From an uncultured Clostridia bacterium (GTDB lineage: Bacteria > Bacillota > Clostridia > Christensenellales > UBA1242), in assembly GCA_934749845.1 (NCBI GenBank), contig CAKVHQ010000004.1, positions 49,175 to 113,174 on the forward strand: a stretch of 64,000 bases of DNA. The letters run 5' to 3'. Shown here in pieces: positions 54,287-62,088 of the stretch. The notes below the pieces were generated by a model that did not search any database, was not told where the DNA came from, and saw only the letters and a list, made by a program, of their open reading frames with translations. The position numbers were made by a program, and so were the translations under genes. Each line of letters begins with the position of its first letter. Positions within the stretch are counted from its first letter, which is position 1.

Positions 54287-55277
54287 ATAAATTTTTGCTT
54301 AATAAAACCGAAAGTGCGACTGTGGCTCCAACCATAGGATTGTTTCCCATTCCAATAAATCCCATCATTTCAACATGTGCTGGAACACTTGATGAACCTG
54401 CAAATTGAACATCGGCATGCATTCTTCCCATAAGGTCAGTAAGGCCATAACTTGCAGGACCAGCCCCCATGTTATCTGGATGAAGGGTTCTTCCAGTTCC
54501 GCCTCCGCTTGCCACACTAAAGTATGGCTTATTGTTTTTCATGCACCACATTCTGTAAGTTCCAGCAACTGGGTGTTGAAACCTTGTTGGGTTGGTGGAG
54601 TTTCCTGTGATAGAAACATCAACTTGCTCATGTTTCATAATGGCTAATCCTTCCATCGCGTCATAAGCACCATAAATTTTAACATCAGCATTTTTTGTGT
54701 TGCTAAACTTAATTTCATTAGTAACTGTTAGTTTGTCTAGGTTGTGATCGTACTGTGTTTCAACAAAAGTGAAACCGTTAATTCTTGCGATAATATAAGC
54801 AGCGTCTTTTCCTAGTCCGTTTAAAATTACTTTTAAAGGTGTTTTTCTTGCGCTACCTGCATAGTTTGCAATAGCGATAGCTCCTTCCGCTGCAGCAAAA
54901 CTTTCATGTCCAGCCAAAAAGCAAAAGCATTTTGTTTTTTCGTCCAAAAGCCTGCTGGCAAGTTCTCCGTGTCCAATTCCTATTCGTCTAACTTCTGCAA
55001 CGCTTCCTTTTGTGGTGAAGGTTTGAAGCCCTTTGCCAATTTCTAGGGCTAAATCTTTGGCGGAAGTTTTTCCACTTTTAATTGCTATTGCACAGCCAAG
55101 AGTGTAGGCGTCAACGGCATTATCAAAACATATTGGCTGAATGCCTCTTACAACTTTTTCAACATCAATGCCGTGTGCTAGGCAAAGCTCTCTTGCTTGA
55201 GATAGGTCTTTTAATCCTAGTTTGCTTAATTCAAGAAATATTTTTTCTTTTTTAGAATTGTAAATTTCTTCGTTCAT
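54285..55277 (-). CDS. GGGtGRT-family protein
   Basis: The 330-residue protein contains the motif that names its family, SVASGGGTGRTLHPDNMGAG, and matches it along its length (GIGHGELASRLLDE, CFCFLAGHESFAAAEGAIAIA). In many anaerobes it follows a NifU-like scaffold gene, as here, eleven bases downstream. Its biochemical function is not established to my knowledge; the neighbour suggests iron-sulfur chemistry. AAGGAG ribosome site. Confidence 0.9.
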   Translation of the reverse strand: MNEEIYNSKKEKIFLELSKLGLKDLSQARELCLAHGIDVEKVVRGIQPICFDNAVDAYTLGCAIAIKSGKTSAKDLALEIGKGLQTFTTKGSVAEVRRIGIGHGELASRLLDEKTKCFCFLAGHESFAAAEGAIAIANYAGSARKTPLKVILNGLGKDAAYIIARINGFTFVETQYDHNLDKLTVTNEIKFSNTKNADVKIYGAYDAMEGLAIMKHEQVDVSITGNSTNPTRFQHPVAGTYRMWCMKNNKPYFSVASGGGTGRTLHPDNMGAGPASYGLTDLMGRMHADVQFAGSSSVPAHVEMMGFIGMGNNPMVGATVALSVLLSKNL

Positions 55278-55288
55278 ATAATAACTCC

Positions 55289-55960
55289 TTATTCTCTTGG
55301 GTCAATGTAGGAAACTGCATCGTCATATCTACCATAATGACTTGTTGCTTGCTTTAAAGCGTCAGTTCCACTAATTCCTTTTTGCAAAGCGTTAATTAGT
55401 CTTGAAGTGTTAATGTATTCAAAACCAATAATTTCTTTATTTTCGTCAAGGGCTAGTTTTGATATATATCCTTCGGCAGTGTTCAAATATTTTACCCCTG
55501 TTTTTTCGTTGGAGTATATAGTTGCAACTTTGCTTGCTTTGTCTTTTCCAAGGTCGTCCAGGCAAGCCCCAATAGGTAATCCGCCAAGAGAAAACGCTGA
55601 TTGGCTTCTGCCGTAAACAAGTTGAGTGAAAATTTCTTTCATTGCATCGTTAATTGCATCGCAAACAAGGTCGGTGTTCAATGCTTCTAGCAAAGTTTTT
55701 CCACACAAAATTTCTCCTGCCATGGCTGCTGAATGGGTCATACCACTGCAGCCAACGCATTCAACCAACGCTTCTTTAATTATTCCTTGCTTAACATTTA
55801 GTGTTAATTTGCATGCGCCTTGTTGTGGAGCGCAAGTTCCCACGCCATGACTTAACCCGCTTATGTCTTTAATTTCCTTGGATTGTATCCACTTACTTTC
55901 TTCAGGAATTGGCGAAGGACCAAAACCTTTAATGTTTCTCACAACGCATTCATCGTTCAT
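55289..55960 (-). CDS. NifU-like iron-sulfur scaffold protein
   Basis: The 223-residue protein has an IscU/NifU-N-like domain. Cysteine-bearing segments are GTCAPQQGACKL, VECVGCSGMTHSAAMAG, EILCGKTL and IGACLDDLGKD. A C-terminal extension (about 130-223) is absent from plain IscU. These proteins are commonly annotated as iron-sulfur cluster assembly scaffolds and pair with GGGtGRT proteins. The start has an AGAGGTG ribosome site. A minus-strand extended -10 TGTTATAAT lies at 55983-55988. Confidence 0.87.
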   Translation of the reverse strand: MNDECVVRNIKGFGPSPIPEESKWIQSKEIKDISGLSHGVGTCAPQQGACKLTLNVKQGIIKEALVECVGCSGMTHSAAMAGEILCGKTLLEALNTDLVCDAINDAMKEIFTQLVYGRSQSAFSLGGLPIGACLDDLGKDKASKVATIYSNEKTGVKYLNTAEGYISKLALDENKEIIGFEYINTSRLINALQKGISGTDALKQATSHYGRYDDAVSYIDPRE

Positions 55961-56031
55961 TTTCGCACCTCTTTATACTAAAATTATAACATAAAAAATT
56001 TTTTTAAAAAAAACAAAAATAGTATTTGAAT

Positions 56032-56050
56032 AAATAGTTTTAAACTATTT
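56032..56050. repeat. Near-perfect palindrome in a divergent promoter region
   Basis: AAATAGTTT (56032-56040), T, AAACTATTT (56042-56050), immediately upstream of the -35 box of the 56087 gene; candidate operator. Confidence 0.5.
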
Positions 56051-56087
56051 TTGACAAGTTAAATTAAATTTATTATAATAAAAATAA
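56051..56087 (+). promoter_or_regulatory. yigZ promoter, predicted leaderless
   Basis: Consensus -35 TTGACA (56051-56056), 17-base spacer, consensus -10 TATAAT (56074-56079). Predicted start 56086-56087, at the ATG. No ribosome site. Confidence 0.75.
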
Positions 56088-56695
56088 TGAACACACTTTG
56101 CACAATAAATAACGATAGCGAAAACTTACTCGTGATTGAAAAATCCAAGTTTTTTGCATACTCGTTTAAGATTTCAAGCGAAAGTGAAGTTCAGCAAAAA
56201 TTAGCATTTTTAAAACAAAAATATCCTGATGCAACTCACATTTGCTATGCCTATGATGTAGATAGCAAGCAAAAATGTAGTGATGATGGCGAGCCACAAG
56301 GAACTGCCGGAAAGCCTATACTAGATTGCTTGCAAAAAAAGAAATTAAAAAATGTGCTTGTTTGCGTTGTAAGATATTTTGGTGGCGTAAAATTAGGTGC
56401 TGGCGGACTTGTTAGAGCATACTCAACAAGTGCTAGTAAGGTTTTAGTTGAAAGCGGAATAAAAGAACTTTGCTTGTGTCAAAATATTACTTTTGAAGTG
56501 AACTATGAAGAATTTGCTTTAATTGAGCAAGTGCTTAAAAGTGAATATGTAAAAACTTATTCAAAACAATTTTTAGAAAATGTTAAACTTTTTTTGGTTA
56601 TTGATAAAGATTATCAAAAACAATTTACAAGTTTAATCGAAAATAAATTATCAAGAAAGGTGGATTTCGATTTTCAAAGCGAAATTTACTATTGA
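56087..56695 (+). CDS. YigZ/IMPACT-family protein
   Basis: The 202-residue protein has the UPF0029/IMPACT N-terminal domain: KSKFFAYSFKI, HICYAYDVDSKQKCSDDGEPQGTAGKPIL and VCVVRYFGGVKLGAGGLVRAYS (cited in parts). A C-terminal DUF1949-like domain follows. The role of bacterial members is not settled; translation or RNA links have been suggested. It ends with a TGA stop, good evidence for the standard code. The -10 box places transcription start at the ATG. Confidence 0.9.
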   Translation: MNTLCTINNDSENLLVIEKSKFFAYSFKISSESEVQQKLAFLKQKYPDATHICYAYDVDSKQKCSDDGEPQGTAGKPILDCLQKKKLKNVLVCVVRYFGGVKLGAGGLVRAYSTSASKVLVESGIKELCLCQNITFEVNYEEFALIEQVLKSEYVKTYSKQFLENVKLFLVIDKDYQKQFTSLIENKLSRKVDFDFQSEIYY

Positions 56696-56720
56696 GAATT
56701 AGTCTTAATAAAGGAAAAAT

Positions 56721-57320
56721 ATGGAACATTATTTTATTGAAAAAGAACATAAAAAAGAAGATTATTTTAGTTTTAACGAAAATTTGCTGGGCGAGCAATT
56801 TACTTTTAAAACATGTGATGACATTTTTTCAAAAGACAGAGTAGATTATGGCACAAAAGTTTTAATCGAAACCATTTGCAAAAATTTTGTGTTAGAAGGC
56901 GAAGTGCTAGATATTGGCTGTGGCTATGGTCCTATTGGTATTGTGCTTGCAAAAAGGTTTGATAAAGCAAATTTTACTATGACCGACATTAACAACACCG
57001 CTGTAACATTGTCGCAAGAAAATGTGCAAAAAAACAAAGTGCAAAATGTTAAAAAAGTGTTTAAAAGTGAAGGCTATGAAAAAATAAATGCTTGTTTTGA
57101 CTATATTATAACAAATCCTCCAATAAAGGCAGGCAAAAGCAATTTACTTTCTATCCTTGACGGCGCTTATGAGCATTTAAACATAAATGGCAAACTTGTG
57201 TTTGTCATCAAAAAAAAGCATGGCGAAGATAGCGTAAAAAAACATTTGCAAACAATTTTTTCAAGCGTAGAAATTTTAAAAAGAGATAGTGGCTACTACA
57301 TTTTGTGTTGCACTAAATAA
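56721..57320 (+). CDS. RsmC/RlmG-like class I methyltransferase
   Basis: The 199-residue protein has the SAM motif VLDIGCGYGPIGIVLA and the NPPIKAG catalytic motif of small-domain guanine-N2 methyltransferases. It represents the C-terminal half of RsmC-type enzymes, typical of the short bacillar YbxB-like form. Probable target is rRNA. An AAGGA ribosome site lies upstream. It is followed after ten bases by recX. Confidence 0.88.
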   Translation: MEHYFIEKEHKKEDYFSFNENLLGEQFTFKTCDDIFSKDRVDYGTKVLIETICKNFVLEGEVLDIGCGYGPIGIVLAKRFDKANFTMTDINNTAVTLSQENVQKNKVQNVKKVFKSEGYEKINACFDYIITNPPIKAGKSNLLSILDGAYEHLNINGKLVFVIKKKHGEDSVKKHLQTIFSSVEILKRDSGYYILCCTK

Positions 57321-57330
57321 GAGAGATATT

Positions 57331-57936
57331 ATGAAAACAATTACGGGCTTAAAAATTCAATCAAGGGATAAAAACAAGGTAAATGTCTATTTAGACGGGA
57401 CATATTTTTGTGCACTCTCGCTTGAAACTGCCCTTAAACATAGTCTAAAGCCAAACACTATTATTGATGAAAAAGTTTTGGAAAAAATCCAACTTGAAAG
57501 CGAAAAAAATATAGCCTACGAAAAAGCACTAAAACTTGTTAGCACTAGATATAAATCTCAAAAAGAAGTTAAAGATTATTTATCACAAAAAGGTTATAGT
57601 CCTGCCACAATTTACTATTGCATAAAAAAACTTGGAGAATACGATTTTATCAATGATGAAAAGTATGCCGAAAGTTTTGTTAGCCACCACTTAAAAAAAG
57701 ATGGCGTTATTAAAATTAAGCAACAACTTTTTGCAAAAGGAATTAGCGAAGAAATTATTGATAAAACTTTGTCTTTGGTGGACAGCCAAGAAGAACAAAT
57801 TTTGCGTTACAAAGAAAAGTATATGAAAAATAAAGAAGATACGAAGGAAAATTATATAAAACTTTACAGATACTTAATGGGCAAGGGCTTTAAGGCAGAA
57901 GAAATTTTAAAAGTTTTGAAAGGAATAGACGAATGA
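57331..57936 (+). CDS. recX: Regulatory protein RecX
   Basis: The 201-residue protein has the RecX repeats of three-helix bundles (YEKALKLVSTRYKSQKEVKDYL; YDFINDEKYAESFVSHHLK; GISEEIIDKTL). RecX controls RecA filament formation. I chose the ATG at 57331, which lies just after the previous stop; an in-frame ATG at 57289 lies inside the methyltransferase gene. Its TGA stop overlaps the acpS ATG by four bases. Confidence 0.91.
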   Translation: MKTITGLKIQSRDKNKVNVYLDGTYFCALSLETALKHSLKPNTIIDEKVLEKIQLESEKNIAYEKALKLVSTRYKSQKEVKDYLSQKGYSPATIYYCIKKLGEYDFINDEKYAESFVSHHLKKDGVIKIKQQLFAKGISEEIIDKTLSLVDSQEEQILRYKEKYMKNKEDTKENYIKLYRYLMGKGFKAEEILKVLKGIDE

Positions 57937-58292
57937 TTGGGTGTGATATTGTTAAAATAGACCGCTTTAACCAGTTAGCGGAAAATGAAAGTTTTTTGAA
58001 AAAATATTTTGCAGTGAGCGAAATTGAGTATGTTAAAACTAAAGCAGATAAAGTGCAAACACTTGCGGGTTTGTATGCTTGCAAAGAAGCGTTTTTAAAG
58101 GCACTTGGCTTAGGCATTGGTGGTGGTTTAAAACTTTCGCAAATTGAAGTTTTACATGATAAAATTGGTGCTCCCAGCATAAATTTTACCCCAGAAATTA
58201 ACTATTATATATCGAAATTATCATTATCAAAGGTAAGTGTTAGCATAAGTCACGATGGCGATTATGCCTTTGCTGTTTGCCAAATAGATTAA
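57933..58292 (+). CDS. acpS: Holo-[acyl-carrier-protein] synthase
   Basis: The 119-residue enzyme transfers 4'-phosphopantetheine from CoA to ACP. Motifs are IGCDIVKIDRF with the metal-binding Asp, LYACKEAFLKALG with the Glu, and VSISHDGDYAFA. The length is typical. It is translationally coupled to recX (ATGA overlap). In Bacillus acpS is followed a few genes later by ndoAI-ndoA; here a MazF gene also follows, without alr. Confidence 0.94.
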   Translation: MIGCDIVKIDRFNQLAENESFLKKYFAVSEIEYVKTKADKVQTLAGLYACKEAFLKALGLGIGGGLKLSQIEVLHDKIGAPSINFTPEINYYISKLSLSKVSVSISHDGDYAFAVCQID

Positions 58293-58332
58293 ATTGTGAA
58301 TAAAAAATAAAAAACGACAAAATATAAATTTG

Positions 58333-58356
58333 AAAGCCAAAACAATGGCTTTTTTT
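58333..58356 (+). terminator. Terminator after acpS
   Basis: Stem AAAGCCA (58333-58339) with TGGCTTT (58346-58352) and Ts. Confidence 0.86.
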
Positions 58357-58388
58357 ATGTTTAAAAATAAAACTTTGTGGAGATGATT

Positions 58389-58616
58389 ATGGAACTAGAA
58401 AATTTCAAAAACTATCAATCGGCAATTAAAAATTTTTGTTTAAGGAACAAACATGCTTGCAAAAATCATAATATAAATTTGGAGCAATATGAATGTGAAT
58501 ATCAAGCATTTTATGTGCAAAATCACGGCTTCGACTTTGAAAGAGATATTTGCAAACAATTTGAAAATGCCGATTTTGAAGGATTGATGCTTTTTGAAAA
58601 TTTTATAAAGGAGTAG
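58389..58616 (+). CDS. Small acidic protein upstream of mazF, possible antitoxin
   Basis: The 75-residue protein stands three bases before mazF, the usual antitoxin place. It is not a recognisable MazE or ribbon-helix-helix EndoAI protein: it lacks an N-terminal DNA-binding strand and has a Cys/His/aromatic-rich middle with an acidic, hydrophobic C-terminal end ([13 protein letters not shown]) that could wrap a toxin. I chose the ATG at 58389; GTGGAGATG at 58377 supplies its ribosome site. Antitoxin function is inference from position only. Confidence 0.65.
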   Translation: MELENFKNYQSAIKNFCLRNKHACKNHNINLEQYECEYQAFYVQNHGFDFERDICKQFENADFEGLMLFENFIKE

Positions 58617-58618
58617 GC

Positions 58619-58954
58619 ATGCTTAAAAGGGGAGAAATATATTATGCAGATTTAAGTCCTGTTGTTGGCAGTGAACAGGGCGGAATAAGACCTGTTTTGA
58701 TTGTGCAAAACGACATCGGTAATAAATACTCTCCAACTGTTATTGTTGGTGCGATAACAAGCCAACTAGACAAAGCAAAACTTCCAACTCACATCGAAGT
58801 TGGAAAAGAATGTGGCTTAAGCAAAAACTCGGTTATTTTGCTTGAACAAATAAGAACAATCGACAAACGCAGGCTTCAAGAAAAAATAGGTCAGTTAAGC
58901 CAGCAAAAGATGAATGAAGTTGATTATGCAATAGAAATTAGTTTGGGTTTGTAA
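58619..58954 (+). CDS. mazF: MazF/EndoA-type mRNA interferase
   Basis: The 111-residue protein matches Bacillus NdoA/MazF. It opens [31 protein letters not shown] with the active-site Arg, has GAITSQ with the catalytic Thr, and closes [19 protein letters not shown]. MazF cuts mRNA at short sites and is held inactive by its antitoxin. The ribosome site overlaps the end of the upstream small gene, showing coupling. Confidence 0.93.
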   Translation: MLKRGEIYYADLSPVVGSEQGGIRPVLIVQNDIGNKYSPTVIVGAITSQLDKAKLPTHIEVGKECGLSKNSVILLEQIRTIDKRRLQEKIGQLSQQKMNEVDYAIEISLGL

Positions 58955-58979
58955 ATCCAAATTTTTTTTGAATTTGATA

Positions 58980-59008
58980 TTGACAAAATTTAGCAATAGT
59001 GATATATT
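58980..59008 (+). promoter_or_regulatory. Promoter of the 59038 gene
   Basis: -35 TTGACA (58980-58985), 17-base spacer, extended -10 TGATATATT with hexamer at 59003-59008. AGGAGGT follows at 59025-59031. Confidence 0.85.
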
Positions 59009-59037
59009 ATGCATGAAAAAAAATAGGAGGTCTTTAT

Positions 59038-60816
59038 ATGAAGAAAATGCCTAAAGAAAGAAAAATATTCACAAAACATCATAATGCTAAAAGAATGTAT
59101 AGTTATTTAAGTGAAAATATTGAAGAAGAACTTCAACAAAATTCACCATCTGCTCAACAAGATATTGCATCATTTGAGCAAAGAATGCAAAGTGATAAGC
59201 AAACCTATTCAACCAAGGCAAAGAAACAAGGAAAATTTGCAAAATGGGGTGCAATTATTGGTTTTGCTGGTTCAATCGCTTTAATGTCACTAGCATTTTT
59301 CATTTTCGGTTGGGGCACAGCAATCCTTCCCGGAACATTCTTAATTAGAACAGGAATTTTATTGGGTGCATCTTTATTATCTTTTGGTTTAATTCCAGCA
59401 TGGCTTGCACACAGATCCAGAAAAATTGTTAGATTGGCTGAAAAATATGAAGATAAATTACATAAAGCTCAACAACACAGACAACAAGTTTTAACAGACA
59501 CAGCTACACAAGAAAAAGCAAAAGCACAAGTAGAAGCAAAATCAAACATTATACTAGATACCAATCAAGAAACTTTGGAAGATGCTTTAACACTAGAACC
59601 TACAGTTGATGCTCCTGAAAATAAAGAGCAATCAAAAGAAGAAACACATGGAGTTGCTAGTTTTGATGTAGTATCCAATCCACAAAACCCAGATGTTATC
59701 GAAGTTGAAACTATTGATAAACAACTAGATGAGCAAAATGAAAGTGTTGATACTTATGTTAATAATCAAGATAGCACAATTTCATTCGATGATAGCCAAG
59801 ATAGAACAGTCACTTTAGATGATGAGCAAGATTCTAGTGATGATGATTCTAGTTCAAATAATGGCGGTTCAAACGATAATTCAAATTCTGGCTCAAACGA
59901 TGGCTCAAATTCCGGTTCGAATGGTGGAGCAGATGAAGCAAAAACTGCCACAACACCTCACGAAACCGTTGATGACCAAACTGTTATTACTGCTAAACCA
60001 GTTGAAAATGCTGAAGAACAAACTTCGACTGCTTCTGCTCCAAGCAAAGTTGGTAGATATAAATTTGAAATTATTTCTACTCACGCAAACAAAAAAGGCA
60101 AAGGCAAGATAAAAACAAAAGTTGTTGCATTCTCTGCAAACAGCCAAGAAGCCTTCCTTGAAAAAATGAGAAAATTTACTAGCAACAATTCAAAGGCTAG
60201 AAGAAGTTTGAACACCGAAGTTGAACAAGCAAATTGGTTGTTTGAAGGCAAGTATCCAACAACATTACAATTTAGAGTAACAGATATTTTCCATCCAAAC
60301 AGAGAATTCGTTTCACCAGAATACAACAATGGTTTAGTTTCTGCTGAAGGTAAAAAACAAGACATACAAACATTTGTAAGTGTTGTTGATTCTTTAAGAA
60401 GAACATGGAGTCAAAGACTTGTAAGTGCAAAACAACAAGTACAAGAACAAAAAGAAACTGCAAAAGCAGTAGAAACAAAACAAGCAGAACAAAAAGTTCA
60501 AGACGAATTTAGTGACGAAGTTGCCACAACTATAGATAATCATGAAGAGAACCAATTAAACGGAACAAGCGATGAGTTTAGTGACGAAATTGTAGACGCT
60601 CTTGATAGTTATGAAGAAAACGAGTTGTTAAAATCAAGCGCAGTATTACCTGATGATATAGTTGATGCTATAGATAGTTACGAAGACGAACAATTAAGCA
60701 AAAACAATCCAGTAACTAATAACAGCCATGAAGAAGAACAAGCAGACAAGGTTGAAGAAAGTTTTTCAAACGAACTTGTTGATTCTTTAAACGATGGTGA
60801 CGAACTTACATTATAA
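59038..60816 (+). CDS. Unrecognised membrane protein with acidic linker and C-terminal repeats
   Basis: The 592-residue protein has five parts. A basic N-terminus with a coiled-coil-like helix (1-65) precedes a transmembrane hairpin (about 70-122). An acidic Ser/Asn/Gly-rich linker (about 190-325) contains GSNDNSNSGSNDGSNSGSNGG. A compact basic domain (about 335-470, YKFEIISTHANKKGKGK) follows. At the end are three to four copies of a repeat of about 24 residues, consensus DEFSDEIVDALDSYEENEL (about 488-590). I know no such architecture. Strong promoter and ribosome site suggest high expression. Confidence 0.82.
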   Translation: MKKMPKERKIFTKHHNAKRMYSYLSENIEEELQQNSPSAQQDIASFEQRMQSDKQTYSTKAKKQGKFAKWGAIIGFAGSIALMSLAFFIFGWGTAILPGTFLIRTGILLGASLLSFGLIPAWLAHRSRKIVRLAEKYEDKLHKAQQHRQQVLTDTATQEKAKAQVEAKSNIILDTNQETLEDALTLEPTVDAPENKEQSKEETHGVASFDVVSNPQNPDVIEVETIDKQLDEQNESVDTYVNNQDSTISFDDSQDRTVTLDDEQDSSDDDSSSNNGGSNDNSNSGSNDGSNSGSNGGADEAKTATTPHETVDDQTVITAKPVENAEEQTSTASAPSKVGRYKFEIISTHANKKGKGKIKTKVVAFSANSQEAFLEKMRKFTSNNSKARRSLNTEVEQANWLFEGKYPTTLQFRVTDIFHPNREFVSPEYNNGLVSAEGKKQDIQTFVSVVDSLRRTWSQRLVSAKQQVQEQKETAKAVETKQAEQKVQDEFSDEVATTIDNHEENQLNGTSDEFSDEIVDALDSYEENELLKSSAVLPDDIVDAIDSYEDEQLSKNNPVTNNSHEEEQADKVEESFSNELVDSLNDGDELTL

Positions 60817-60832
60817 TATAATGCGGAACATA

Positions 60833-60863
60833 AACGGAAACTGATAAAAGTTTCCGTTTTTTT
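60833..60863 (+). terminator. Terminator after the 59038 gene
   Basis: Ten-base perfect stem AACGGAAACT (60833-60842) with AGTTTCCGTT (60849-60858) and Ts. Confidence 0.94.
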
Positions 60864-60886
60864 CACTTTTTGTGCTTTTTGTGTAA

Positions 60887-60921
60887 TTGACATTGAAGCC
60901 TAATATGATATAATGTATGCA
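60887..60921 (+). promoter_or_regulatory. lgt promoter, predicted leaderless
   Basis: -35 TTGACA (60887-60892), 16-base spacer, extended -10 TGATATAAT with hexamer at 60909-60914. The seventh base after it is 60921, the A of the lgt ATG. No ribosome site. Confidence 0.78.
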
Positions 60922-61760
60922 TGGAACAATTACTAGCAATTCCAAGCGGGTTTAAAGTATTTGGCTTGGAAATTAAATTTTATGGAATAACTATGGCACT
61001 AGCGTATGCGGTTGCCTTAATTGTTTGCATTGCTCTTTGTAAAAAGAAAAAATATGATGAAAATTTGCCATACAAATTGCTTTTAATTGCTTTTCCCCTT
61101 GCAGTTATAGGTGGAAGATTAGGCTATGTTATTTTTGACAACAGAACTTGGACTTTTGCTGAAATTCTGGATATTCGTTCTGGCGGTCTTATGCTTTATG
61201 GTGGAGTTTTGTTGGCACTTGTTGGAATGCTAGTTTATGCGTGGGTAAAAAAAATAAATCCACTAAAATTATTTGACTTAATTGCGCCATGTTTGGTGCT
61301 TGCGCAAGCAATAGGAAGATGGGGAAATTTCTTTAATCAAGAAGCGTATGGCAATTTGATAACCAATTCTTCTATGCAGTGGTTTCCGTTTGGCGTGTAC
61401 ATAGAAAGTGGACATTTCACAAACGAGGCTTTGGAGCAGGTTGTTAGTGCCTATGGCTCTGGAGTGTCTGGTGCATGGTTTTACGCAACATTTTTCTACG
61501 AAAGTTTGTGGTGCGTGCTAACATTTATCACTCTTTATCTAGTCTATAAAAAAACTAATAAGGTTGGCTTAACCACTGCTTTATACTTGGTTTTGTATGC
61601 AACCGAAAGATTGTTGGTTGAAGGAATAAGAACTGATAGTTTATATCTTGGTTCAACGGGAATTAGAATATCGCAACTAATAAGCATAATTATGATGATT
61701 TGTGGCGGTGCATATTTGTTTTATTTGCTTTTAATGCATTTGAAAAAACAAAAAGACTAA
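60921..61760 (+). CDS. lgt: Prolipoprotein diacylglyceryl transferase
   Basis: The 279-residue polytopic membrane enzyme transfers diacylglycerol from phosphatidylglycerol to the lipobox Cys of prolipoproteins. Motifs seen: LEIKFYGITMALAY, GGRLGYVIFD, RSGGLMLYGGVLLA (a Tyr where E. coli has His, a change I recall in other Bacillota), AIGRWGNFFNQEAYG with the key Arg, and RLLVEGIRTDSLYLG. It would process the two lipoproteins in this window. Predicted leaderless mRNA. Confidence 0.94.
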   Translation: MEQLLAIPSGFKVFGLEIKFYGITMALAYAVALIVCIALCKKKKYDENLPYKLLLIAFPLAVIGGRLGYVIFDNRTWTFAEILDIRSGGLMLYGGVLLALVGMLVYAWVKKINPLKLFDLIAPCLVLAQAIGRWGNFFNQEAYGNLITNSSMQWFPFGVYIESGHFTNEALEQVVSAYGSGVSGAWFYATFFYESLWCVLTFITLYLVYKKTNKVGLTTALYLVLYATERLLVEGIRTDSLYLGSTGIRISQLISIIMMICGGAYLFYLLLMHLKKQKD

Positions 61761-61762
61761 TA

Positions 61763-61967
61763 TAGGCGAAAAACAGCACGGGTTGTATGACGAAACAAGC
61801 AATAATCTAAGCAAATGCAATATCAAGATGTTAAGCTTGACGAAAATAATAACCAGACATCTGCACAGCAAAATTCGCTTTTAAAATCATCATTCGATAC
61901 TCCTAAACAAGAGATAAAAAACAAACGCGTGGAAAAAATTAAAAATCGTAACAAAAAGCAAGATTAA
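61763..61967 (+). pseudogene. Possible decayed coding tail after lgt (includes a 50-codon ORF at 61815-61967)
   Basis: Between lgt and the next gene lies sequence that looks coding in two successive frames. One frame (from about 61762) reads TNIGEKQHGLYDETSNNLSK. A shifted frame from the ATG at 61815 reads MQYQDVKLDENNNQTSAQ and ends KNRNKKQD at 61967. No ribosome site precedes that ATG. The simplest reading is a former hydrophilic C-terminal extension of Lgt, or a small gene, broken by frameshifts; a short functional peptide is the alternative. Confidence 0.4.
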
Positions 61968-62060
61968 CAAGTTAAACAATATAAATTTATTTGATAAAAA
62001 ATGCCATATTTTTTAAATTATTTTGTTTGTTTTGCTAGTTAAATAATGTTAATATTTATT

Positions 62061-62083
62061 TATAATAATATTATATAGGTGAT
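62061..62083 (+). promoter_or_regulatory. -10 and ribosome site of the DivIVA-like gene
   Basis: -10 TATAAT (62061-62066), AGGTGAT ribosome site (62077-62083), ATG at 62089. The -35 is not clear. Confidence 0.5.
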
Positions 62084-62088
62084 TTATA

